Positions 21,397 to 31,202 of a stretch of 64,000 nt of DNA are shown here, piece after piece. This DNA comes from Schizosaccharomyces osmophilus. Lineage: Eukaryota; Ascomycota; Schizosaccharomycetes; Schizosaccharomycetales; Schizosaccharomycetaceae. The translations under genes were made by a program, and so were the position numbers. The notes beneath the pieces were generated by a model. It was not told the origin of the DNA. It ran no database searches and was given only the letters and a program-made list of their open reading frames with translations. The first letter of the stretch is position 1, and every line of letters begins with the position of its first letter. Location of the stretch: NCBI RefSeq assembly GCF_027921745.1, contig NC_079239.1, positions 3,065,501 through 3,129,500 on the forward strand, read 5' to 3'.

Positions 21397-23817
21397 ATGG
21401 ACGCAAGCGTGGAAGAGTTAGATAAAAAGTTTATGAGCATTGGGCTAAATGAAACTCGTGTCAAAGATACGTTGAAAAACAAAAAGTTGAGTTCTGCTTT
21501 GAACAGAGTCATTGACGAGGCTAAGTTGGACGGGTCGGGATGTGATCGATCTGTCGGCAACTTGTTAATGACTTTAGCAAATGAATCTTTGAAACAAAAG
21601 GACACAAAATTGCAGAAACACGAACCATATATTTGCTCCAAAATAGTCAAGGGAGATATAAAGAGCACCCTCCAAGTGAATGCTGCTATTGCTTATTGTA
21701 AAAGTACAGACTCCGTCAATGATGAAGAATTTGACAAGGAATCAGGCGTCGGCGTCACCTGTACACCAGAACAGATTACTGAATTGGTTGGTCAGTACCT
21801 GAAAGAAAATGAAGCAAAGATTATTGAACAAAGATATTCCTCTTTCAATGCTACTTCATCTGCCTTGCGCCAGCATCCTATTCTGAAATGGGCATCTCAG
21901 TTGGATGTAAAGCAAACACTTGACAAAAAGTATTTGGAGCTTTTGGGTCCAAAAGACGAAAGAGACGCTCCAGTTGGTAAGAAGGGTAAGGGAAACAAAG
22001 GAAAGGCAGACACGAAAGATCAGAAGAAAGGCACAACAGGCTCTAGCAAGAGCAATTACAATATGTTTGAAGAAGGCTTTCTTGCAAAGTTGCACAAGCC
22101 TGGTGGAAATCCACAGCTAATTCCTGAGCGCATGAAGGAACACTTACAAGCAACTGGTGGTGGTGTTGTCACTCGATTCCCCCCTGAACCAAATGGGTAT
22201 CTCCATATCGGCCATTCCAAAGCCATTGCTGTCAATTTTGGCTTTGCTCGCTATCACAAAGGTATTTGCTATTTGCGTTTCGATGACACCAACCCTGAGG
22301 CCGAAGAAGCAAAATACTTTGAAAGTATTAAGGACATTATTTCCTGGCTTGGATTTTCTCCTTACAAGATCACTTATTCCAGTGATTATTTCGATCAACT
22401 CTATGAGCTCGCTGAATTGCTAATTAAGAAGGGCAAGGGTTATATTTGTCACTGCACCGACACTGAAATCAAAAAGGCGAGAGGTGGTGAAGAGCGTGGC
22501 CCTAGATATGCTTGCGTTCACCGTGACCGTCCCATTGAGGAGTCCCTGGCAGAATTCCGTAATATGAGAGATGGAAAATACAGACCTAAGGAAGCAATTT
22601 TGCGAATGAAACAAAATTTGGATGATGGCAATCCTCAAATGTGGGATCTCATTGCCTACCGTGTTCTCGACACTCCTCATCCTCGTACCGGTGATAAATG
22701 GAAAATTTATCCTACCTACGACTTCACTCATTGTTTGGTTGATTCTTTTGAAAACATTACTCACTCTCTCTGTACTACTGAGTTCATTCTTTCTAGAGTT
22801 AGTTACGAGTGGCTTTGTAACACTCTCGAGGTATATTGCCCAGCTCAAAGAGAATACGGTCGTTTAAATGTTGTGGGAACGCTTATGAGTAAAAGAAAAA
22901 TTATGAAACTTGTTAATGAAGGTTATGTTCACGGTTGGGACGATCCTCGTTTGTATACCCTCGTTGCTCTTCGTCGTCGTGGTGTTCCCCCAGGTGCTAT
23001 TCTTGAATTTGTTAGCGAGGTTGGTGTGACAACCGCTATTAGTAACATTGAGGTTGCTCGCATTGAAAATTGTGTTCGTTCTTTCCTTGAAAACAGCGTT
23101 CCACGTCTTATGTTTCTCCCTGATCCCGTCAAGGTTACCCTTGAGAACCTCGCTGACGATTACAGAGAGGAGATCCAAATGCCCTTTAACCCCAAAAATA
23201 CTTCCATGGGTTCCCGTACTCAGTATTTAACGAAGACCGTTTATATTGATCGTTCGGACTTCCGTGAAGAGGCCTCCAGTGACTTTTTCCGTTTGACTTT
23301 GAATCAACCTGTCGGTCTCTTCCGAGCATCCTGCCCTGTAGTAGCAAAGAAGATTGTTAAAGACGACAAGGGAAATGTGGTAGAAATTATTGCCGAATAC
23401 GATCAAAGCCTCTCTAACAAACCGAAAACCTTTGTTCAATGGGTTTCTGAAGATGCTGCAAGCAATAGTCCTGTTCGCTTGGCGGAAACTCGTCTTTATA
23501 ATAATTTGTTTAAGTGTGATAATCCCGCCGTTTTGAAGGATCAGGATCTAGCCGACCAATTGAACCCTGAGAGTGAAATTGTTTTGAAGAATTCCATGGT
23601 TGAGACTGGAATTTATGATCTGATTAAATCTGCTCCTTGGCCAAAGACTGATTCATCTGCTGGCGTAGACAAGGCTGGAAGTCCAGAAAGTGTCCGTTTC
23701 CAAGCTATGCGTGTTGGCTACTTCTGTTTAGACAAGACCAGCATCAGTCCTGACAAGCTTGTTTTGAATCGCATCGTTTCGTTGAGAGGAGAGGAGTCTG
23801 CTAAAAATAAGGATTAA
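21397..23817 (+). CDS. qrs1: Glutaminyl-tRNA synthetase, cytoplasmic
   Basis: Intronless gene of 806 residues. The first ~185 residues match the eukaryote-specific GlnRS N-terminal tRNA-binding region. A Lys/Gly-rich linker (VGKKGKGNKGKAD) joins it to the class I catalytic core. HIGH is exact at residues 270-273 in NGYLHIGHSKA, and the second signature is MSKRK at 497-501 (GTLMSKRKI). RFPPEPNGYLHIGH and CYLRFDDTNPE are typical of Gln/Glu enzymes. The anticodon-binding beta-barrels fill the C-terminal third. It charges tRNA-Gln in the cytosol. In S. pombe it is followed by gas4, as here. Confidence 0.96.
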   Translation: MDASVEELDKKFMSIGLNETRVKDTLKNKKLSSALNRVIDEAKLDGSGCDRSVGNLLMTLANESLKQKDTKLQKHEPYICSKIVKGDIKSTLQVNAAIAYCKSTDSVNDEEFDKESGVGVTCTPEQITELVGQYLKENEAKIIEQRYSSFNATSSALRQHPILKWASQLDVKQTLDKKYLELLGPKDERDAPVGKKGKGNKGKADTKDQKKGTTGSSKSNYNMFEEGFLAKLHKPGGNPQLIPERMKEHLQATGGGVVTRFPPEPNGYLHIGHSKAIAVNFGFARYHKGICYLRFDDTNPEAEEAKYFESIKDIISWLGFSPYKITYSSDYFDQLYELAELLIKKGKGYICHCTDTEIKKARGGEERGPRYACVHRDRPIEESLAEFRNMRDGKYRPKEAILRMKQNLDDGNPQMWDLIAYRVLDTPHPRTGDKWKIYPTYDFTHCLVDSFENITHSLCTTEFILSRVSYEWLCNTLEVYCPAQREYGRLNVVGTLMSKRKIMKLVNEGYVHGWDDPRLYTLVALRRRGVPPGAILEFVSEVGVTTAISNIEVARIENCVRSFLENSVPRLMFLPDPVKVTLENLADDYREEIQMPFNPKNTSMGSRTQYLTKTVYIDRSDFREEASSDFFRLTLNQPVGLFRASCPVVAKKIVKDDKGNVVEIIAEYDQSLSNKPKTFVQWVSEDAASNSPVRLAETRLYNNLFKCDNPAVLKDQDLADQLNPESEIVLKNSMVETGIYDLIKSAPWPKTDSSAGVDKAGSPESVRFQAMRVGYFCLDKTSISPDKLVLNRIVSLRGEESAKNKD

Positions 23818-24154
23818 AGTTGCCAATGTGAGAAGAAAAAATACTAAAGGAAGGCGTATGAGGTGCCAAATTTTGGATTTCTTAATGACACCTTGTTATA
23901 AAATAAAACCGACTAAATAGCCCTAACAACATAGATTTTATTATAACCAATTAAGTTTTTTTATTTGTTTGGAATACGGTTGGGTGTGTCTATTTTAGGT
24001 TTTAGGGTTTCGAGCATTGTTTGTTTACAGTTGACCATAATTTTGTAAATATATAAAGGACATGCGCCATGAAAGCATTTAGCATTAACGCATACTTACT
24101 CAGTCACTTAACTGTATTCTACATACTTATCAAGGCGAAAGCAGTATTTTTACC
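23818..24154. other. gas4 promoter region
   Basis: Contains TTGTTTACAG at 24020-24029, which holds the reverse of the GTAAACA core used by forkhead/Mei4 (FLEX) regulators. This fits a gene used in sporulation. TATA-like AAATATATAAAG is at 24046-24057. Confidence 0.45.
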
Positions 24155-25528
24155 ATGATTTTCGGTCGCCGTTTATTATATACTCTTCTACTTTTAGGAT
24201 CTGGAGCCATTGGGTCTCTTGCTAAGACCAATCCTATTATTATTAAGGGAAATGCATTCTTTGACTCGGAGACCGGTGAGAGATTCTATCTTCGTGGTGT
24301 AGACTATCAACCTGGTGGTTCTTCTTCATTAGTTGACCCGTTGGCTACTGATTCTTGCTATAAGGATGTCGAGATCTTTAAGAAAATGGGGGTGAACACC
24401 ATCAGAGTTTATCAAGTGGACAATGCCGCTGATCATGATAATTGTATGAAGGCTTTCGAAGAAGCTGGGATTTATGTCATTCTTGATCTTAACACTTTTC
24501 GCCATTCGATTTCAAGAGCCGATCCAGCATTATCGTATAACAAAGTTTATTTGCAACATATCTTTTCTACTGTGGATGCTTTCAAAGACTATGATAATGT
24601 GCTTGGCTTTTTCTCTGGTAACGAAGTCGTAAACGACCATGAAACGACGGCCATTACTTGGGTCAAAGCTACGACAAGAGATGTTAAGGCTTACATTAAA
24701 AAACATGCTAGTAGACAAATTCCAGTCGGTTACTCTGCAGCAGACATAGCCGAAAATAGACTCGAGTTGGCTCATTACTTCAACTGTGGAGATGAAAGTG
24801 AACGTGCAGATTTTTATGCATTTAACATGTATGAATGGTGTGGTCACTCTAGTATGAGCGTTTCTGGGTATTTCGATCGGATTAGAGAGTTTAGCAGTTA
24901 TTCCATTCCTCTGTTTTTATCCGAATTTGGTTGCAACACTGTCGAGATTTTCGAAGATCAAACCCCAGACCGTCCATTTACGGAAATTGAAGCCATCTAT
25001 TCCCCTCTAATGACTGAATCATTTTCTGGAGGATTGGTGTATGAGTATTCAGCTGAGCCAAACAACTATGGTCTTGTTATTGTTGATGATAATGAAAATC
25101 GTAAGATATCTAAGAACTGTGTAACATTGATGAAGCAGTTCCAAAAGGTACCAAATCCAAAGGGAGATGGAGGTTTCCGAGAGAATGCCAGTCCTAGCGA
25201 GTGCCCTAGAAACTCGACCTATTTCCAAGCATGGGATGTTCTGCCTACCATGCCCAAAGAAGCAAAAGTTTACTTGGAAGAGGGCGCTGGAGAACCGTTG
25301 GGTATTGACGGACCTACAAATATGTGGTCTCCTTATCATCACCAGGATGGAAATGGATTCACTACCCCTAAGCATCCTAAGGTCAAACCAGGTCTATCAA
25401 ATGCTACAAACAGTTCAAAGGCGAACCTTGGCGAGGAGAAAGAAGAGGAAAGTGCATCCTCAAAAGTTACCTTTACACTTGTTCAGCTTGGTTTGGTGTT
25501 ACTGGTTTCAATGTTTATTAAATTCTAA
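24155..25528 (+). CDS. gas4: 1,3-beta-glucanosyltransferase, GH72 (Gas4-like)
   Basis: 457 residues. A signal peptide (RRLLYTLLLLGSGAIGSLA) leads into a GH72 catalytic domain that elongates and remodels cell-wall 1,3-beta-glucan. The acid/base glutamate is E157 in SGNEVVND and the nucleophile E257 in LSEFGCN. The start of the mature enzyme, GNAFFDSETGERFYLRGVDY, is typical of the family. There is no Cys-rich X8/CBM43 module. After a Ser/Asn-rich stretch the protein ends in a hydrophobic tail (TLVQLGLVLLVSMFIKF), as expected for a GPI anchor. By position (between qrs1 and an Rpn13 gene) it is Gas4, which in S. pombe is needed for the spore wall. Confidence 0.94.
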   Translation: MIFGRRLLYTLLLLGSGAIGSLAKTNPIIIKGNAFFDSETGERFYLRGVDYQPGGSSSLVDPLATDSCYKDVEIFKKMGVNTIRVYQVDNAADHDNCMKAFEEAGIYVILDLNTFRHSISRADPALSYNKVYLQHIFSTVDAFKDYDNVLGFFSGNEVVNDHETTAITWVKATTRDVKAYIKKHASRQIPVGYSAADIAENRLELAHYFNCGDESERADFYAFNMYEWCGHSSMSVSGYFDRIREFSSYSIPLFLSEFGCNTVEIFEDQTPDRPFTEIEAIYSPLMTESFSGGLVYEYSAEPNNYGLVIVDDNENRKISKNCVTLMKQFQKVPNPKGDGGFRENASPSECPRNSTYFQAWDVLPTMPKEAKVYLEEGAGEPLGIDGPTNMWSPYHHQDGNGFTTPKHPKVKPGLSNATNSSKANLGEEKEEESASSKVTFTLVQLGLVLLVSMFIKF

Positions 25529-26713
25529 ACTATAAGAATCATTCATCAGGCATTGATACAAAAGTACAAATCTGAAAGAGAACCAAGCGCCTTTGGTTAC
25601 TTACATATCTAATGGCAAAAGATATACTTGATGGATCCACACTATGATAGTTTAATTCTATGCGAGTGAATCTGGAACATAGAAAAGAATAAAGTACGAA
25701 TTGTGAATCTCATACAGTGAATAATGACTGTCTATGTGGAAATGAGCATGAAATGGAAAGAGTATTAAGAGACAGCCTTTAAAGGTAAATAAGAGTAATA
25801 TAAAAAGTCTCATGGTTTTCTTGTAGTATATTACATTCAATACGTATACAAATTTGACAATAGAAGCAAGGATTGCTCTAAGCAAGTGATTAAAGTCAAA
25901 GACAAAGACTGATTTTCTGTAAAGTAGATAGAGAAACAAAGGTTCTTACAAACTTGTAGTTCGAATGCATAGAGGCATTCTACAAAAGCTTTTTTTTTTT
26001 TTATGTTTATTAGAAAAAAAGAACTTAACCTCAACTTCTACGTATTTTTCCTAATTATTGATCAGGATGTAAACAAATATTTCCATAGTGGTTTGTTACT
26101 TTAAAAAGTGACATAAGCTATGTTGTATATAAAGCGAAATAGAAAAATCAAGATCAATTTGCTCATTTGAGCCTTCAAAGTAAAGATTTCAAATGAAAAC
26201 ACTTCTTCATGGATAAAATTGTACTTGCCCCAGTTGAGTCCCTGAAGACACCGTTTGTTGATTCTTCCAAGGGCCGAAAAAGTATCCCTCTAACAAATAC
26301 TATAATGGCAGAGCTAAAAGCTAGTGAAGACAGTCACTTTTGAACAAATGTTGAGGAAAAAAGAAAAGGATTCACTAATGGGCTACGACCAGAGAGTCTC
26401 ATAATACCTAGTCAAGCAGTGCATACCAATCTTTGTCAACAGAACAAAGCCAGCAGGAGTTTCAAAAATCATGTGTTTAGAAGTAATTAAAAAGAAGAAA
26501 ATAAGTTATAGAATAAACCAAACGCCAGCCAAGTTGTATTTCTATTTCCATCTTCCAACTACTGTAAACAAATGGTTTAATGCATCGTAACGAAAACGTT
26601 AGCCCGGTTAAGACATATTAGTGAAACTATCTCATTTGATGTACTGAAAGCTTCCTATAGAAAATCAAGGATTCTGTCTTTCACATAATTGCAGCTTGCT
26701 ACAGTTATTCAGC
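25529..26713. other. Long intergenic, gas4 to rpn13
   Basis: 1.2 kb. It holds T/A runs near 25990-26005, the TATA-like element TATATAAAG at 26125-26133, and a 44-codon frame with ATG at 26209 (listed separately). Confidence 0.45.
26209..26343 (+). CDS. Possible small protein, unrecognised
   Basis: 44 codons from ATG 26209 to TGA 26341-26343. It begins MDKIVLAPVESLKTPFVDSS and contains GRKSIPLTNTIMAEL. The composition is protein-like, and it starts about 76 bases after a TATA-like element at 26125. No family recognised and no splice site needed. It is too short to judge by eye. Confidence 0.3.
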   Translation: MDKIVLAPVESLKTPFVDSSKGRKSIPLTNTIMAELKASEDSHF

Positions 26714-27687
26714 ATGTCATTGATAACTTTTAAAGCTGGAAAGCTTCGTAGGGTTCCAGGAACCAAAATACTGCGAGCGGATCCTGCGAAAGGGTAAGAA
26801 CAGGCAAATGGATGAGAGAACATGCAACTAATGAAGCGTAGATTTATCTCAATGAGCAGAGACGCAGACGGTTTGACACATTTTCAATGGGGAAAGAGAG
26901 ACGAAATGGATGCACCAGAAGATGTATGTAAAGAGAGTTGGCGCGGCCAGAAAAGAACAACAAATGCTAACGGAGGATATAGGATATAGTTGTGTTTCCG
27001 TCAGAATGCAACTTCGAAAGAGTTGAAGAATGCCAGAATGGAAGAGGCTTTGCACTAAAATATCCGTCTTCCACACTGTCCTTGTTCTACTGGATGCAAG
27101 ACGTAGACGCTTCGAATGACCACACCAATGCTTCCCGGATAAATTCGCTGATTCATGGTCAAGACTTTCAAGAATCGGCACAGTCGGATGTAGCTACAGT
27201 TTCGGATGCGATGGATATGGATACAGCCGGACAAAACGAAAATGCTAATCAAGAACAGCTTCCTGCTTCAGGTCCTCAAGATGCGCACATGGATGAAGCT
27301 TCCGCTTCGGAAACAGTTCGAAATTTATTAAACAATATCTCTTCTCAACGTTCTCTTAGTACAGTGGACTTGGCCGATGTGTTGAAGCCCTCTAATGTCA
27401 GAGAACTAGTACATCAGGAAGGAGTTGTTGATCAGTTGATGCCGTTTCTTCCTCCTGACACACCCGCCACTCCGGAAGCTGTAATGGAGGTTTTAAATAG
27501 CCCCCAGTATGCTCAGGCAGTTAGATCGCTGAGTCAAACTTTAAACTCTCCCAATGGTTTGGAGGTGATTTCTGCTCTTGGTTTATCGCCTGACGAATCC
27601 TCTTCCCCCAACGAGGTTGGTGCTTTACAATTCCTGAAGGCTATTGCTCGCCAAGTCAAGGAAAACAAAGATCGTGAACAGCAATAA
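26714..27687 (+). CDS. rpn13: Proteasome regulatory particle subunit Rpn13 (ubiquitin receptor)
   Basis: Three exons (26714-26793, 26842-26923, 26983-27687) give 288 residues. The N-terminal PRU domain runs FKAGKLRR, then SRDADGLTHFQWGKRDE, DIVVFPSECNFERV and LFYWMQD, which align by eye with the Rpn13 ubiquitin-binding fold. The last 110 residues form a helical DEUBAD-like domain (VDLADVLKPSNVRELVHQEG onward). This is the region that recruits Uch37 in animal Rpn13 and is absent from budding-yeast Rpn13. For exon 3 the first of two nearby TATAG acceptors must be used to keep the frame. S. pombe has two Rpn13 paralogues. By position this is the one beside gas4 and crb2 (rpn1302, from memory). 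Confidence 0.88.
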
Positions 27688-27967
27688 AACTGTTCCTAGG
27701 AAAGATGATCATACCTATTGAATACCAAAATACCAGTTTCCTTTGGATAAAATTGATATGATTAACATAAATTGCTACAAGCGGTCTTTTGATGCGAATT
27801 ATTCGTGCTATGTATAAAGAAACGAATCTATATGAGTTGAACAAAAGAGAAAATGAAAAAGTTGAGTAAGTAAATAAGATCAATTGTAAAGGAAATAATC
27901 ATTCTACATTCAGTCATATATTCAAATAGAATACTGGGTTTGCCAGCTAGCTAGTTATAAAAAAAAC

Positions 27968-28039
27968 GGTCAGAGTGGGGCTCGAACCCACGACCTCATG
28001 ATTAACAGTCATGCGCACTACCAACTGTGCTATCCGACC
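27968..28039 (-). tRNA. tRNA-Asn (GTT)
   Basis: 72-base cloverleaf with no intron. The acceptor arms GGTCGGA/TCTGACC pair with one G-T. The D arm contains AGTTGGTAG. The anticodon stem CATGA/TCATG encloses loop CTGTTAA, so the anticodon is GTT. The T arm is GTGGG TTCGAGC CCCAC. The internal A and B boxes are intact and CCA is not encoded. A T run on the transcribed strand directly downstream (T6 at 27966-27961) serves as Pol III terminator. It lies between rpn13 and crb2. Confidence 0.97.
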
Positions 28040-28637
28040 TTGAATTGACAGACACTCAAATTAGTGTAATATATTTATTGACAAAAAATACTTATGTAAA
28101 AAGGTACCTCAAAGAACAAAACAGTTTGTAAACTGCATACTAACCTTTCTTATTGTCATTCTTTTTCTTTCCTCCTAAGAAGGATCTAATTGGGCATGTA
28201 TACATAAGCCTGATGTTTCCTCCTTCCTCGAGTCCAACTACTTGCTATCGATTTTCCTTAGCAACGTTTTCACACATGCTTTAAAAAACAAGAAACGAGC
28301 ACCCTTCTTTAAACATATGTGTAGCAAAAAGATAAATATAGACTTCTGAAATTCGTTTTTCGGTTGAAAGTTTGTTTTTTTTAAGCTCTGTTGATTTTTG
28401 TTTCAATTAACTCGTTCAAGTCAGTTGGTTCCAGCTTTTACTTATGGGTTTCAAGTGACACGAAATAAAAAAAAAAAAAAAAAATTACTAATTAATTGTG
28501 TTATTTGTTCTCCATTCTCGTCTGATCTCCTCTCTGTCTTTGCAAGGTTTATTTTTTTTGGGAAAAGGTGGAATTTAAAGGCTTTTTTTTTTTTTGTTTT
28601 ATAGCCATCGGTATCGATTGATGAGCAAAAATTTTTT
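28040..28637. other. Intergenic, tRNA-Asn to crb2
   Basis: AT-rich promoter region with A17- and T-type homopolymer runs near 28467-28485 and 28583-28595. No gene seen. Confidence 0.5.
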
Positions 28638-31040
28638 ATGCAAAAAAGTATAAATTCAGAGTTTGCTGAGCACAAATCGTCGAGTCAGCAAGCATACCCT
28701 CTACGTTCGGTAGCCCATTCTCCAGTGCGATTCTCTTCTTCTAGTATTGATCTGAACCAGAATAAGCGGTCCCAAAATAGTTTGGAAGGTAAACCTGAGC
28801 GAATAAGGAATTCATTTGAAAATGTCGAGACACCCGCCAACGAAAATGATGGTCTTAGTTTGACACAGTTATTCGAGGTTCCTACGCAAGCTGTTGAACC
28901 AGAAGAAAAAGCATCGGAAGGTTCTGATTCTTCTCATGATGAGATTATTATTCAAAATCCATCCAGTGGATCCCATAAAGCCTCGACACCGAATCGAGCT
29001 GAGCGTGTGTTGGAACAGCTTTACAACCAGCAAGGAGTCCTTAGCCAACAAAACAAGATTGTTTCTCCTCAAAGCTTTCCTAATTCACCGGAAATGCTCT
29101 CTCCTCCTGGATCAGCCTTTCCTGGATCTATGACTTCCACTCTAAAAGATACTCCTGCACCTCATTCTTCGAATGAACAGGCTACAGGAAATATGGTTGA
29201 GGATGTCCTTGTTCCTGACACCGTCACCCAAGAACGAAGATACTTTGATTACCCTGTTGGATCATTTGAAAGCGAGGCTGATGCAGCTCAAATAGAGTCA
29301 ACACCTACACGGCATCCTGCCAAAATACAACAGCTCCCTCTGATTACTGGCATAGAATCAACGCCTCCCACGAAGCTCATAGCTACCGAAAGTGATCATA
29401 AATCCATTGGAGAAACTAAATCAAGAGTAAGACATACAAAGAACATCATCTCCGATACTCCTGTTTCAAGTCGCATTTTAATAGACGAAGATTCCCTAAG
29501 TACAGGAAAAAGGAAGATTAATTATAACGCTGATAATGAATTACCCGATCAGTCGCCTCCTAAGACTGAATTTAATGTTCCAAAGAAACGCTCCAGAAGA
29601 TTTGATAATGTATCTTCCAATTCAGATTCCAAAACAAATGATAGCAGAAGGAACAAAGAGACCGCTAATTCACCTGAGCTGGAGATGGAACCAAACTCCA
29701 AAAATGGCAAGTCCAATACAGACAAACCAAAATGTCTTCTCCCTAACTTGAAAGAACGTTCCAATCAATTTTTTAAAGTTGAAAATCGTGTATTGGCTTT
29801 CTTCAAGGGTTATCCTGCTTTTTATTATCCTGCAACGGTTCTTTCTCAAACAACGTCATCAGCTTCTGGAATTCCTCAATTTAAGATACAGTTTGATGAT
29901 TCTACTACCAGCACTGTTAATGTAAACCAACTAAAACGTTTCGAACTGAAGGAAGGTGACATTGTTCGGTCCACTGCTTTGAAATTGAACCATATTGTTT
30001 TACGGACCTACAATTCATCAAGTGAAAATATATCCAATACTTTAACAGATGTTTTTGGAAATGATACGGTGCTATTGAGGATAGAAAAAAAAGATGAAGT
30101 TGCTGTACCGATGTCAACAATATACCTAATACCTTCGCAAATCAGGAAATTTAAAGATCGTGATTTTCAACAGGTCCCTGAACTAAAGCCGGATACAGAT
30201 ACTAACTCTTTACCTTCTTCAATTTCCAGAAAACGCCTTTCGGGTTCATATAATGTCAATGATGACGTTGAAAAAGCAAATCAGTCATCTACGCAAAGTA
30301 CGAACGCTTCAATTTTTCAAACTTGCGTTTTTGTGTTTACTGGACTGAATACGGTTCATGACAATGAACGTTCCCTTTTGATAAATTTGGTAAAAAATAA
30401 CGGTGGTGCTGTGCTTGATGAGGGTTTTAGCACTTTGTGCTGTAATTATTACAATGGAAAAGGGAAAATACTTTTTCCTTTGAAACCACATAAAAGGTCA
30501 CAGTCATGGAAGTATGCTTTCGTAATTTCAGACACCCATTCTAGGAAAGTTAAATATTTAGAGGCTTTAGCCTTGAACCTTCCATGTGTACATCCAAGAT
30601 TTATAACAATCTGTTTGGAGAAACAGAAGATTGTTGACCATTCGCCCTTTTTACTGGCGGCCGGATACTCTAGACGCCTGAATACTATTTTATCGCAGCG
30701 AGTACGGTCTTTCCCGGGGTTTACTTTGTATGACCAGTTGCAGGACAATTCTGGTCCGTTATCTGACAAAAGAATATTATTTTTATTACCAAACATAAAC
30801 TTTTCTCGAAACGGACTTGCTAGTGATGAGTACTCTCAGAGGGTATTAGCTCATATGTTTCAAGCGCTTGCTCTAGGAGCCGAAGTTGAATATAAAAATT
30901 CACTTACGAAATTAAATTCCCACTGGGATGTTATAGTGTCTGACACTGAAAATGAAGATTTGGATATGAAAGTTCCCATCGTTGATTTTGAATGGATTAT
31001 AGAATGCGTCATAAGCTATTCTGATGCACTAGATTTATAA
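28638..31040 (+). CDS. crb2: DNA damage checkpoint mediator Crb2 (53BP1/Rad9 type)
   Basis: Intronless gene of 800 residues. The N-terminal ~370 residues are disordered and Ser/Pro-rich, with TQ sites such as EVPTQAVE and DTVTQERR and TP sites such as DTPVSS. These are likely ATR/Rad3 and CDK targets. A tandem-Tudor-like region at about 380-500 contains RVLAFFKGYPAFYYPATVL and QLKRFELKEGDIVRS, which in the family reads H4K20 methylation. A tandem BRCT pair follows at about 555-800 (QTCVFVFTGLNT, then DKRILFLLPNINFS, ending DFEWIIECVISY), which in the family binds gamma-H2A and dimerises. Crb2 bridges Rad3 to Chk1. A second ATG at 28621 is out of frame. Converges on rtt109, as in S. pombe. Confidence 0.93.
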   Translation: MQKSINSEFAEHKSSSQQAYPLRSVAHSPVRFSSSSIDLNQNKRSQNSLEGKPERIRNSFENVETPANENDGLSLTQLFEVPTQAVEPEEKASEGSDSSHDEIIIQNPSSGSHKASTPNRAERVLEQLYNQQGVLSQQNKIVSPQSFPNSPEMLSPPGSAFPGSMTSTLKDTPAPHSSNEQATGNMVEDVLVPDTVTQERRYFDYPVGSFESEADAAQIESTPTRHPAKIQQLPLITGIESTPPTKLIATESDHKSIGETKSRVRHTKNIISDTPVSSRILIDEDSLSTGKRKINYNADNELPDQSPPKTEFNVPKKRSRRFDNVSSNSDSKTNDSRRNKETANSPELEMEPNSKNGKSNTDKPKCLLPNLKERSNQFFKVENRVLAFFKGYPAFYYPATVLSQTTSSASGIPQFKIQFDDSTTSTVNVNQLKRFELKEGDIVRSTALKLNHIVLRTYNSSSENISNTLTDVFGNDTVLLRIEKKDEVAVPMSTIYLIPSQIRKFKDRDFQQVPELKPDTDTNSLPSSISRKRLSGSYNVNDDVEKANQSSTQSTNASIFQTCVFVFTGLNTVHDNERSLLINLVKNNGGAVLDEGFSTLCCNYYNGKGKILFPLKPHKRSQSWKYAFVISDTHSRKVKYLEALALNLPCVHPRFITICLEKQKIVDHSPFLLAAGYSRRLNTILSQRVRSFPGFTLYDQLQDNSGPLSDKRILFLLPNINFSRNGLASDEYSQRVLAHMFQALALGAEVEYKNSLTKLNSHWDVIVSDTENEDLDMKVPIVDFEWIIECVISYSDALDL

Positions 31041-31202
31041 TTGTATGATTGTGTATTTGTACATACGCTTATGTGTTTGGATAACTGTCTTTGGTTTTGG
31101 TCCATATGTTTCTTAGTTTGTTATATTGTTTTGCTTTCTTTTCCGTTAATATATGCCACGACTGTCTCAATATTCGCCTTAATTCGTTTACATATATAGA
31201 AA

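Noticed and set aside
22420-22848. 142-codon minus-strand frame inside qrs1
   Set aside because: Antisense shadow of the GlnRS catalytic core.
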